Shown here piece by piece: positions 1-6,616 of a stretch of 64,000 bases of DNA (the first letter of the stretch is position 1; each line of letters opens with the position of its first letter). The notes beneath the pieces were generated by a model that worked only from the letters and a program-made list of their open reading frames with translations, was not told the DNA's origin and made no database searches. The position numbers and the translations under genes are program-made. Source of the DNA: Gemmatimonadota bacterium (GTDB taxonomy: Bacteria; Gemmatimonadota; Gemmatimonadetes; Gemmatimonadales; Gemmatimonadaceae); the NCBI GenBank assembly GCA_021298835.1, contig JAJTHG010000019.1, forward strand, positions 62,001 through 126,000. The letters are read 5' to 3'.

Positions 1-847
1 AGGCGAAGCTGGTCTCGTTGATGCGCGCGCACAGCTCGCCGGCGATGCCGCCGGTCCGCGTGTCCTCGTGGAGCAGGAGGACGCGGTGGGTCTTGCGCAC
101 CGTCGCCTGGATGGCCTCGTCGTCGAGGGGGAGGAGCGAGCGCAGGTCGAGCACCTCGACCGAGATGCCCTCGGCGGCGAGCTGCTCGGCGGCCTCGAGC
201 GCCTTGTGCACCGTGGCCGCGTACGTGATGATCGAGGCGTCGGTGCCCTCGCGCGCCACGCGCGCCTTGCCGATCGGCACGACGTGGTCGCCGGCGGGCA
301 TGACGCCCTTCACGCGCCGATACAGGTACTTGTGCTCGAAGAAGAGCACGCAGTCGTCGTCGCGGATGGCGCTCTTGATGAGCCCCTTGGCGTCCTCGGC
401 GGTGCTGGGATAGACGATCTTGAGGCCGGGCGTGTGCAGGAAGGCGGCCTCGGGGTTCTGCGAGTGGAACGGCCCGCCGCGCACGTAGCCGCCCGACGGC
501 CCGCGCACCACCATCGGGCACGGCAGGAACGCGCGGTAGCGCGCCGTGGCCACGTAGTTGGTGAGCATGTCGTACGCGCACGAGATGAAGTCGATGAACT
601 GGAGTTCGACGACCGGCCGCATCCCCATGTGGGCCGCGCCGGCAGCCGCGCCGACGAAGCCCGCCTCGCTGATCGGCGTGTCGAGCACGCGGGCGTCGCC
701 GTACTTGGCGAGCAGGCCCTCGGTGACCTTGAAGGCGCCGCCGTAGGCCCCGATGTCCTCGCCCATGCAGAAGACCTCGGGACTGCGCGCCATCTCCTCG
801 TCGATGCCCTCGCGGATGGCCTCGAGGAAGGTGATCTCATTCGCCAC
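1..847 (-). CDS. 2-oxo acid dehydrogenase E1 component, beta subunit (C-terminus cut by window edge)
   Basis: Beta subunit of the thiamine-diphosphate E1 enzyme of a pyruvate, branched-chain 2-oxo acid or acetoin dehydrogenase complex. It pairs with the alpha subunit encoded just upstream. The translation begins V-A-N-E-I-T-F-L-E-A-I-R-E-G and shows family motifs: a GEDIG turn near residue 30, ISEAGFVGAAAGAA near 65, and RGPSGG before QNPEAAF in the middle. The start chosen is a GTG inside the end of the alpha gene, an 11-bp overlap that implies translational coupling. No clear Shine-Dalgarno is seen apart from a GGGGGACC run. About 282 codons are inside the window; family members are about 325 aa, so only the C-terminal transketolase-like end is missing. 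Substrate specificity cannot be read from the sequence. Confidence 0.9.
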   Translation of the reverse strand, partial: MANEITFLEAIREGIDEEMARSPEVFCMGEDIGAYGGAFKVTEGLLAKYGDARVLDTPISEAGFVGAAAGAAHMGMRPVVELQFIDFISCAYDMLTNYVATARYRAFLPCPMVVRGPSGGYVRGGPFHSQNPEAAFLHTPGLKIVYPSTAEDAKGLIKSAIRDDDCVLFFEHKYLYRRVKGVMPAGDHVVPIGKARVAREGTDASIITYAATVHKALEAAEQLAAEGISVEVLDLRSLLPLDDEAIQATVRKTHRVLLLHEDTRTGGIAGELCARINETSFA

Positions 848-1979
848 CGGAGGTCCCCCATGATGCCGGCCGCTCGTGGCGCTCGACGGCCTTGGTGACG
901 CCCTCGCGGTACCACTCGGCGGGCACGACCGGCGGGTCGGCGTACACGCCGACGAGGGCATCGGTCCCCTCGGGCATCGGGCTCCGCTCGGCCTCGTCGG
1001 TGGCGGCGTCCACCTCGCGCTGCACGCGAGCGTCCACCTCGGCGAGGCGCGCGGCTGGCACCCGGAACTCGGACGTGAGCCGCGCCACGTAGCGGTCGAG
1101 CGGGTCGTTGTGCGCGGCCCACCATTCGAGTTCGCCGGGCGGGACGTAGCTCTGGTTGTCGTGCTCGGCGTGCCCCTTGCGGCGGTAGGTGACGAGCTCG
1201 ACGAGGGTGACCCCCTCGCCGGCGCGCGCCCGCTCGACGGCCGCCCTCGTGACGTCATAGACGGCGAGCACGTCGTTGCCATCGGCCTGCACCCCGGGGA
1301 TGCCGTAGGCGGCGGCCTTGTCCTTGAACCACTCGCCGGCGAACTGGCGGGGGTTCGGCGTCGAGTAGGCGTAGCCGTTGTTCTCGACGATGCACACGAG
1401 GGGGACCTTCTGCACGGCGGCGAAGTTGAGCCCCTCGTGGAAGGCGCCGGTGCTCGTGGCACCGTCGCCGACATAGACGAGCACGACCCGCGGCTCGCGC
1501 CGCATCTTGAAGGACAGCGCCACGCCGGCCATGACGGGCACCATGTCGCCGAGGTGCGAGATCTGGCCGACGAACCCGCGGTCGAGGTCGCCGAAGTGGA
1601 TGTTGAGCTCGCGCCCGCGGGTGGGAGAGTCGCCCTTGGCCATGTACTGGCGGATCACCTCGAGCGGGGTCGCCCCCTTCACGAGCATCGAGCCCATGTT
1701 GCGGATCAGCGGACTCAGGATGTCACGGCGCTCGAGCGCGAAGGCCGACCCGACGGCGTCGGCCTCCTGGCCGAGCGAGCGGAAGAGGCCGCCGACGACC
1801 TTCGTCTGCTTGTAGAGTGCGACCAGACGCTCCTCGAGGGTGCGCGTCAGGCGCATCCAGTAGTAGAGCTCGAGGCGCTGCGCGTCGCCGAGGGCCCGGG
1901 CGTGAGGCCCGAGCGGGGTGGCGCGCGGCTCGCGCGCGAGGATGCCGGGTGGGGCGGCCGGCGTCGTCCGCTTCGGCAT
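837..1979 (-). CDS. 2-oxo acid dehydrogenase E1 component, alpha subunit
   Basis: 380-residue alpha subunit of the E1 decarboxylase, which uses thiamine diphosphate to decarboxylate a 2-oxo acid and pass the acyl group to a lipoylated E2. The cofactor and Mg-binding motif is clear: GDG at 171-173, ending in NN at 200-201 (IVENNGYAYSTP). It is followed by YRRKGHAEHDNQSY, a version of the HE/DD region of the family. The start ATG overlaps the stop of the preceding small gene as TGATG. Length and motif order fit branched-chain or acetoin-type E1 alpha better than the long homodimeric AceE. No E2 or E3 gene is visible; they may lie beyond the left edge. Confidence 0.92.
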   Translation of the reverse strand: MPKRTTPAAPPGILAREPRATPLGPHARALGDAQRLELYYWMRLTRTLEERLVALYKQTKVVGGLFRSLGQEADAVGSAFALERRDILSPLIRNMGSMLVKGATPLEVIRQYMAKGDSPTRGRELNIHFGDLDRGFVGQISHLGDMVPVMAGVALSFKMRREPRVVLVYVGDGATSTGAFHEGLNFAAVQKVPLVCIVENNGYAYSTPNPRQFAGEWFKDKAAAYGIPGVQADGNDVLAVYDVTRAAVERARAGEGVTLVELVTYRRKGHAEHDNQSYVPPGELEWWAAHNDPLDRYVARLTSEFRVPAARLAEVDARVQREVDAATDEAERSPMPEGTDALVGVYADPPVVPAEWYREGVTKAVERHERPASWGTSGGE

Positions 1980-2272
1980 CAGTAGGACGCCTCGAGGGCG
2001 TGCCGGGGATCGGCCGCGCGATGCACCTGCACGAAGAACTTCTTCACGTTGCGGTCGAGGCGGCTCTCGCCCATCTGGTCGGTGTGGACCTCGATGAACG
2101 CGTAGTGACCGCCCTCCATGGCGACCGTCAAGGCGAGGGTGCCGATGGGGCCGCTGAAGCCGCGGGCCCGCTTCTCGCGCGTGGTGGCGGCGAGGCCGAT
2201 CGTCGGGAAGAAGCCGTCGGCGAGCTCGAGGACCCGGTCGGGGTCGAGCGAGGTGCGGTGGAAGTGCTTCAC
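1979..2272 (-). CDS. Small conserved-looking protein of unknown function (97 aa)
   Basis: I do not recognise this family. The protein begins V-K-H-F-H-R-T-S-L and has no signal peptide or membrane segment. It carries an ATTREKRARGFSG stretch and ends DPRHALEASY. The start is GTG with a GGAG four bases upstream, ten bases after the stop of the lipoprotein gene. Its stop overlaps the E1 alpha ATG (TGATG), so it is translated as part of the operon. The central TLALTVAMEGGHYAFIEVHTDQMGES has the alternating pattern of a small beta-rich domain. A role linked to E1 or to envelope lipids is possible only by position. Confidence 0.6.
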   Translation of the reverse strand: MKHFHRTSLDPDRVLELADGFFPTIGLAATTREKRARGFSGPIGTLALTVAMEGGHYAFIEVHTDQMGESRLDRNVKKFFVQVHRAADPRHALEASY

Positions 2273-2282
2273 GAGGGCTCCG

Positions 2283-2717
2283 TCAGGTCCCGTTGGGCTG
2301 CGGCGGACGACGCACTCCCTGCATCCAATCCACCCGTTCGAGGCGCGAGAGCGAGTCGCGGCGGAACTGGATCGCGATCGCCCAGTCGCCGGCGGTGAGG
2401 TAGTTGAGCTCGCCGTAGTACGCGCCCGGCTCGGCGCCGGGCAGGAGGGCGTCCCACGTGTTGACGCCGTCGCGGCTCGTCGCGAAGATGCGCCCCTCGC
2501 CCCTCTCGATCGGCTGGCCGGTCTCCTTGTCGCGCACGACGACCTTGTAGCGGACCTTCGTCCGCGCCACCGGCGGCATCGGGTCCATGGAGACGCGGAA
2601 CGAGAGGTCCTTCGTCCAGTGCCGCAGGTCGCTCGCCTTCTCCTGGCTGCCGCAGGCGGTCACGACCGCCGCCGCGAGGACGAGCGCTGCGGCGGCGGTC
2701 ACCCGACGGAGGGTCAT
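2283..2717 (-). CDS. Small lipoprotein with FixH/YtkA-like domain
   Basis: 144-residue exported lipoprotein. A hydrophobic signal (VTAAAALVLAAAVV) ends in the lipobox VTAC with the lipidated cysteine at about residue 22. The mature part holds VARTKVRYKVVVRDKETGQPIERGEG followed by a beta-rich stretch, the pattern of FixH/YtkA-like domains that bind or present small ligands at the membrane. This family assignment is tentative. An upstream frame stays open but is the shadow of the inositol-phosphate synthase gene. The ATG chosen gives an ATGA overlap with that gene's stop, typical of this genome. It probably sits on the periplasmic face of the inner or outer membrane. Confidence 0.65.
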   Translation of the reverse strand: MTLRRVTAAAALVLAAAVVTACGSQEKASDLRHWTKDLSFRVSMDPMPPVARTKVRYKVVVRDKETGQPIERGEGRIFATSRDGVNTWDALLPGAEPGAYYGELNYLTAGDWAIAIQFRRDSLSRLERVDWMQGVRRPPQPNGT

Positions 2718-4039
2718 GGCGCGTACTCCGTGCCGAGGTGGGTGACCTGCTCCTCCCCGATGAGGAAGCGGATCGTGTTCTTGAGCTTGGCCTGCTGGAT
2801 GAACAGGTCGTGCTCGGGCGTCAGGCCCGCGGGCGCCATCGGGCTCTTGAAGTAGAAGGAGAGCCACTCCTGCATCCCGCCCAGGCCGGCCCGGGCCGCG
2901 AAGTCGAGGAAGAGGGCCAGATCGAGGACGATCGGGGCCGCGAGGATCGAGTCGCGGCAGAGGAAGTTGACCTTGATCTGCATCGGGTAGCCGAGCCACC
3001 CGGTGATGTCGATGTTGTCCCACCCTTCCTTGTTGTCGCCGCGCGGCGGGTAGTAGTTGATCCGCACGACGTGGGCGAAGTCGCCGTAGAGCTGCGGGTA
3101 GAGCTCCGGCTGCAGGACGGTGTGGAGCACCGACAGCTTCGACGTCTCCTTGGTCTTGAACGACGCGGGGTCGTCGAGCACCTCGCCGTCACGGTTACCG
3201 AGGATGTTGGTGGAGTACCAGCCGGTGAGGCCGAGCATGCGCGCCTTGATCGCCGGGGCGATCGCCGTCTTCATCCACGTCTGGCCGGTCTTGAAGTCCT
3301 TCCCGGCGACGGGGACGCCACGGGCCTCGGCCAGCGCCTCGAGCGCGGGGATGTCCACGCTCAGGTTGGGCGCGCCGTTCGCGTAGGGGACGCCCTCCAT
3401 GAGGGCGGCCCACGCGTAGAGCATGGACGGCGCGATCGCGGGATCGTTGACCGACATCGCCGCCTCGAAGGCCGCGAGCGACTGGTGCGCCGCCGTCGGT
3501 GCCACGAAGGCCTCGGTCGAGCCGCACCAGATCATCACGGCGCGCGCAGAGCCGTGCCGGGCCATCGTGTCGCGGATGTCCGCGCGCAGGGCCTCGGCGA
3601 CGTCGCGCATCGTGGCGTCCCGCTTGACGTTCGGCCCGTCGAGCCGCGTGACCCAGCGGGGATCGAACGCCGCCGGCATCGGGACGAGGCCGGCGAGCGC
3701 CCCCGCGACCTCGTCGAGGTGCCGCGGCTCGAGCACCCCCGCCTTGCGCGCCGCCGTGGCCGCGTCGTCGGGAATCGGGTCCCAGGCGGCGAAGCGCAGG
3801 TCCTCGAGCCCGGCGAGCGGGATGACGTCGCGGATGCGCGGCGACCGGCGCTCCCCCCGCTGGCCGAGGCGGATCGTGGCGAGCTGCGTGAGCGCCCCCA
3901 CCGGCTCGGCGTGGCCGCGGCGGATCAGCTCGACGCCGGCCACGAACGTGGTGGCGACGGCCCCCAGGCCGGGCAGGAAGACGGTGAGCGGCCCCTCGGC
4001 CGGGGCGATGCGGGCGGGACGGGTGTCGGGAAGTGGCAT
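2714..4039 (-). CDS. ino1: Myo-inositol-1-phosphate synthase
   Basis: 441-residue NAD-dependent enzyme converting glucose 6-phosphate to 1L-myo-inositol 1-phosphate. N-terminal dinucleotide loop LPGLGAVATT is at 22-31. The catalytic-domain signature GKDFKTGQTWMKT corresponds to the family GDDFKSGQT block with its active-site lysines. It is followed by LGNRDGEVL and SFKTKETSKLSVL, the family's LGNNDG and SKEISKS blocks. YAWAALMEGVPYANGAPNLS is the conserved segment before it. It lies 16 bp downstream of a CDP-alcohol phosphatidyltransferase gene, so the product is most likely used for phosphatidylinositol-type lipids. The start ATG is the first one consistent with that gap. Confidence 0.93.
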   Translation of the reverse strand: MPLPDTRPARIAPAEGPLTVFLPGLGAVATTFVAGVELIRRGHAEPVGALTQLATIRLGQRGERRSPRIRDVIPLAGLEDLRFAAWDPIPDDAATAARKAGVLEPRHLDEVAGALAGLVPMPAAFDPRWVTRLDGPNVKRDATMRDVAEALRADIRDTMARHGSARAVMIWCGSTEAFVAPTAAHQSLAAFEAAMSVNDPAIAPSMLYAWAALMEGVPYANGAPNLSVDIPALEALAEARGVPVAGKDFKTGQTWMKTAIAPAIKARMLGLTGWYSTNILGNRDGEVLDDPASFKTKETSKLSVLHTVLQPELYPQLYGDFAHVVRINYYPPRGDNKEGWDNIDITGWLGYPMQIKVNFLCRDSILAAPIVLDLALFLDFAARAGLGGMQEWLSFYFKSPMAPAGLTPEHDLFIQQAKLKNTIRFLIGEEQVTHLGTEYAP

Positions 4040-4055
4040 GGCGGTTGGCGGCGGT

Positions 4056-4661
4056 TCAGGTGACCTGGCGGCGCATTTCGGCCATGCGCTGCCAGACGGT
4101 GACCCACGAAGTGATCGCGAGGAGCAGGACGACGGCCTGCAGGACCCAGCCGTCGAAGTCGGCACCGAAGAAGGCCTGCGGTGCCGCGAGAATAGTGATG
4201 CGCTCGGGGCGCTGGAGCCAACCGGTCTTGAGGTCGGCCCCGAGCGCCTCGCCCCGGGCTCGGGTGTAGCTGGTGACCTGCGCCCCGACGAGCGCGGCGA
4301 TGCAGAGGGCGACCATCGCCGGGCTCCGCAGCGGGCCCGGCTGCGCGAAGAAGACGGCGAGTCCTCCCAGCAACGCCCCGTCGGCGACGCGGTCGAGCGT
4401 GCTGTCGAAGAACGCCCCGAAGGTCGAGGCCGTGCCCGTGCGCCGCGCGACGGTGCCGTCGAGGACGTCCCACAGTGCGGTGAGACCAAGGAACCAGCCG
4501 CCGGCGCGGATCTGCCCGAGGGCGAAGAGCACCCCGGCCGCGCCGCAGCAGACGGTGCCGATCACCGTGATGGTGTTGGGCCGGACGCCGCGCGCGACGA
4601 GCCAGTCCGCGACCGGCCCGATGAGCCGCAGGTACCCGCGGACGATGGTTTGCCAGATCAT
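4056..4661 (-). CDS. CDP-alcohol phosphatidyltransferase, probable phosphatidylinositol-phosphate synthase
   Basis: 201-residue integral membrane enzyme that transfers a phosphatidyl group from CDP-diacylglycerol to an alcohol. The complete family motif D-x2-DG-x2-AR-x8-G-x3-D-x3-D is present at about residues 67-93 (DVLDGTVARR, then GAFFDSTLD). Several hydrophobic segments follow. The gene overlaps the preceding muramidase stop (TGATG) and precedes myo-inositol-1-phosphate synthase by 16 bp. The likely acceptor is therefore inositol 1-phosphate, giving phosphatidylinositol phosphate, as in actinobacteria and in the inositol-lipid cluster of Bacteroidota. Phosphatidylglycerophosphate synthase is the main alternative, but the neighbour makes the inositol route more likely. 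Confidence 0.85.
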   Translation of the reverse strand: MIWQTIVRGYLRLIGPVADWLVARGVRPNTITVIGTVCCGAAGVLFALGQIRAGGWFLGLTALWDVLDGTVARRTGTASTFGAFFDSTLDRVADGALLGGLAVFFAQPGPLRSPAMVALCIAALVGAQVTSYTRARGEALGADLKTGWLQRPERITILAAPQAFFGADFDGWVLQAVVLLLAITSWVTVWQRMAEMRRQVT

Positions 4662-6010
4662 CACGTTCCGCGGTACAGCAGGTACGGCGCGACGCGGCGG
4701 CGAAAGGCGGCCACGGCGGCGGTGTCGCGGGCCATCACCGTGCGCGGCGGCTCGCCCGCGAGCAGGGCCAGCCGCAGCGCGGCGGGGCCGAACGTGCGGT
4801 CGAAGCCCTCGTCGCGGACCTTGAGCGAGTCGCGGTGCGCCTTCGCGATGGCCCAGAACATCGCGGCGAAGAGCGACGTGCTCCGCAGCTGCTCGCGGTC
4901 GGTCACCGTGATGCGGAGGCCACGCACGCGCTTGCCGGCGTACTTCGCGTCGCCGGGCGCGACGGGGGTGAAGTCCTCCGGCGCGAGCCGCACGCCCGGC
5001 AGCGGGATGGTGTCGAGCAGCGCGAGGACCCGGGCGGGGTCCATCCACGGGGCGCCGATCAGCTGGAACGCGGCGGGCGTGCCGCGGCCGACCGAGACGT
5101 TCGTCGGTTCGAAGGCGACCATCCCCGGGTACAGCATGGCGCTCGTGAGGTCGGGCATGTTGGGACTCGGCTTCACCCACGGCAGCCCCGTCCGGTCGAA
5201 CCACTGGCCGCGCGACCATCCGGCCGCCGGGACGACGTGCAGGTCGGCCCCGAGACCCAGCACGCCGTTGTAGAAGCGCGCCTGCTCGCCCATGGTGAGG
5301 CCGTGCCGCAGGGGCACGGGAAAGAGCGCGGTCGGGCGTGCCATCTTCGGCGGCGCGTGCACCTCGTGGTTCGTCAGCGCGCTGTCGGCGATCGGGCCTT
5401 CGACGATGTGCCCGCCGATCGGGTTGGGCCGGTCGAGGACGACGATGCGGATCCGGTTCTTCGCGGCGGCGCGCAAGGCGTAGAGCATGCTGGCCGGGAA
5501 CGTCCACGGCCGCGCCCCGAGGTCCTGCAGGTCCACGACGAGCACGTCGAGATCGCGGAGGAGCGAGTCGGGGGGCGGCATCGGCACGCGGCCGTACAGC
5601 GAGACGACCGCCAGCCCCGTCCGCGGGTCCGTCTCGTCGGCGAGGTTGATGCGGTCCTCGGTGCCGCGGATGCCGTGCTCGGGGGCGAACAGCCGCACGA
5701 GCCGCGTGCCGGCGGCCTTCGCACGCGCGTCGGTGAACAGCCGGTCGATCGTCGGCACCCCGCGCTCGTCAATACCGCTCTGGTTCGTGAGCAGCCCGAC
5801 GCGCTTGCCGGCGATGAGGGCGAGCGAGTCCGCGAGCAGGACGGATATCCCGGGGCGCACGGTCGGCGCCAGCTTGAGACTGTCCACCGGGAAGGGGCTT
5901 GGCGGCGCCGGCCGGACCTGCGCCTGGCCCGCCCCGGCGCCCGCGGCGGAGAGCATCAGCAGGGCCGCAGCGGCACCGCGCCGTGCCGTCGAAAACTGTG
6001 TCGTAATCAC
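4661..6010 (-). CDS. namZ: Exo-beta-N-acetylmuramidase, NamZ/DUF1343 family, secreted
   Basis: About 449 residues with an N-terminal signal (RRGAAAALLMLSAAGAGAGQAQ). The DUF1343/NamZ family releases N-acetylmuramic acid from the non-reducing ends of peptidoglycan fragments. Family blocks appear in order: LLTNQSG, LFAPEHGIRG, VVSLYG, LVVDLQDLGARPWTF, VLDRPNPIGG, RHGLTMGEQARFY, SPNMPDL, YPGMVAFEPTNVSVGRGT. The GTG at 6010 was chosen because the in-frame TTG at 6019 falls inside the putative -10 hexamer TAGATT (6023 to 6018), seven bases upstream of the GTG. No Shine-Dalgarno is present, so the transcript may be leaderless. It heads the operon with the inositol-lipid genes and fits the amino-sugar theme of the genes on its other side. 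Confidence 0.88.
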   Translation of the reverse strand: MITTQFSTARRGAAAALLMLSAAGAGAGQAQVRPAPPSPFPVDSLKLAPTVRPGISVLLADSLALIAGKRVGLLTNQSGIDERGVPTIDRLFTDARAKAAGTRLVRLFAPEHGIRGTEDRINLADETDPRTGLAVVSLYGRVPMPPPDSLLRDLDVLVVDLQDLGARPWTFPASMLYALRAAAKNRIRIVVLDRPNPIGGHIVEGPIADSALTNHEVHAPPKMARPTALFPVPLRHGLTMGEQARFYNGVLGLGADLHVVPAAGWSRGQWFDRTGLPWVKPSPNMPDLTSAMLYPGMVAFEPTNVSVGRGTPAAFQLIGAPWMDPARVLALLDTIPLPGVRLAPEDFTPVAPGDAKYAGKRVRGLRITVTDREQLRSTSLFAAMFWAIAKAHRDSLKVRDEGFDRTFGPAALRLALLAGEPPRTVMARDTAAVAAFRRRVAPYLLYRGT

Positions 6011-6017
6011 GGAGGCC

Positions 6018-6023
6018 AATCTA
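6018..6023 (-). promoter_or_regulatory. Candidate -10 element of namZ (leaderless start)
   Basis: TAGATT on the minus strand ends seven bases before the GTG start of the muramidase gene. No GGAG-like ribosome site lies between them, and no convincing -35 hexamer is visible. The same hexamer occurs before erpA, trmJ and tRNA-Ala. Confidence 0.45.
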
Positions 6024-6113
6024 GTGGGAGGGCAGGGGCCGAACGGACGGGGTGTGAACTTTCTCTTGCGGCGAGGGCTAGGTCATCCGGCACCGCGTCG
6101 TGGTCGGTTCGGC

Positions 6114-6142
6114 TTGTGGCCGAGGAACCCGAGCCATAGATT
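6114..6142 (+). promoter_or_regulatory. Candidate sigma-70-type promoter of erpA
   Basis: TTGTGG (6114-6119), a 17-bp spacer and TAGATT (6137-6142) on the plus strand. Transcription would start near 6149, leaving a leader of about 43 nt with GGAG at 6179-6182 before the erpA ATG. It is the only one of the recurring -10 hexamers here that also has a recognisable -35 at 17 bp. Confidence 0.5.
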
Positions 6143-6191
6143 CGGGTATCAGAGCGGTGAACCTGCGACACTCACCACGGAGACGCCCCGC

Positions 6192-6548
6192 ATGAGCACG
6201 ATGAATACCCCGGAAGTCCAGATGACGTTGACGGCCGCGGCCTGCGTCGAGGTCAAGAAGTTCATGCAGCAGGAGAACGTCGCCCCCGAGGTCGGCGGCC
6301 TGCGCGTGAGCGTCCAGCCGGGCGGGTGCTCGGGCTTCAAGTACGGCCTCCTGATCGAGGACGCGGCCGCCGAGGACGACATGGTGATCGAGTCGGACGG
6401 CTTCAAGGTGTTCGTGGACCCTTTCTCCGCCCAGTACATCTCGGGGGTCACGATCGACTACGTGACGTCGATGCAGGGATCGGGCTTCACCTTCAAGAAC
6501 CCGAACGCGACCGGCGGCTGCGGCTGCGGGTCGAGCTTCTCGGCGTAG
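6192..6548 (+). CDS. erpA: Iron-sulfur cluster assembly A-type carrier (ErpA/IscA/HesB family)
   Basis: 118-residue A-type carrier that holds and delivers Fe-S clusters to apoproteins in the cytoplasm. The three invariant cysteines are present: one in QPGGCSGFKY and two in the C-terminal GGCGCGSSFS. Length and the QPGGCSG block match ErpA/IscA. The ATG has GGAG nine bases upstream. It stands alone between divergent namZ and a strong terminator hairpin at 6571-6602, so it is probably monocistronic. Clients in this window would include the Fe-S subunit ActB of alternative complex III. Confidence 0.93.
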   Translation: MSTMNTPEVQMTLTAAACVEVKKFMQQENVAPEVGGLRVSVQPGGCSGFKYGLLIEDAAAEDDMVIESDGFKVFVDPFSAQYISGVTIDYVTSMQGSGFTFKNPNATGGCGCGSSFSA

Positions 6549-6570
6549 CACCGTCCCGCGTCCGGGCTGA

Positions 6571-6602
6571 CGGCCCGCGCTGCCAAACGGCGGCGCGGGC
6601 CG
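6571..6602 (+). terminator. Hairpin terminator after erpA
   Basis: Perfect 10-bp arms CGGCCCGCGC and GCGCGGGCCG enclose a further 3-bp GCC/GGC stem and an AAAC loop. The hairpin is followed by TAAGCTTT, a weak T-rich tail. The tail overlaps the putative -10 of the next gene. Confidence 0.65.
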
Positions 6603-6608
6603 TAAGCT
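6603..6608 (+). promoter_or_regulatory. Candidate -10 element of the nagB-lmbE fusion gene
   Basis: TAAGCT ends eight bases before the ATG at 6617, with no Shine-Dalgarno between. The expected -35 region would fall within the erpA terminator hairpin. Confidence 0.35.
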
Positions 6609-6616
6609 TTCCCGGC

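Noticed and set aside
4056-5507. Longer reading of the phosphatidyltransferase gene extending to 5507
   Set aside because: The extra N-terminal part is out of frame with, and antisense in composition to, the NamZ gene. The ATG at 4661 gives the TGATG overlap typical here.
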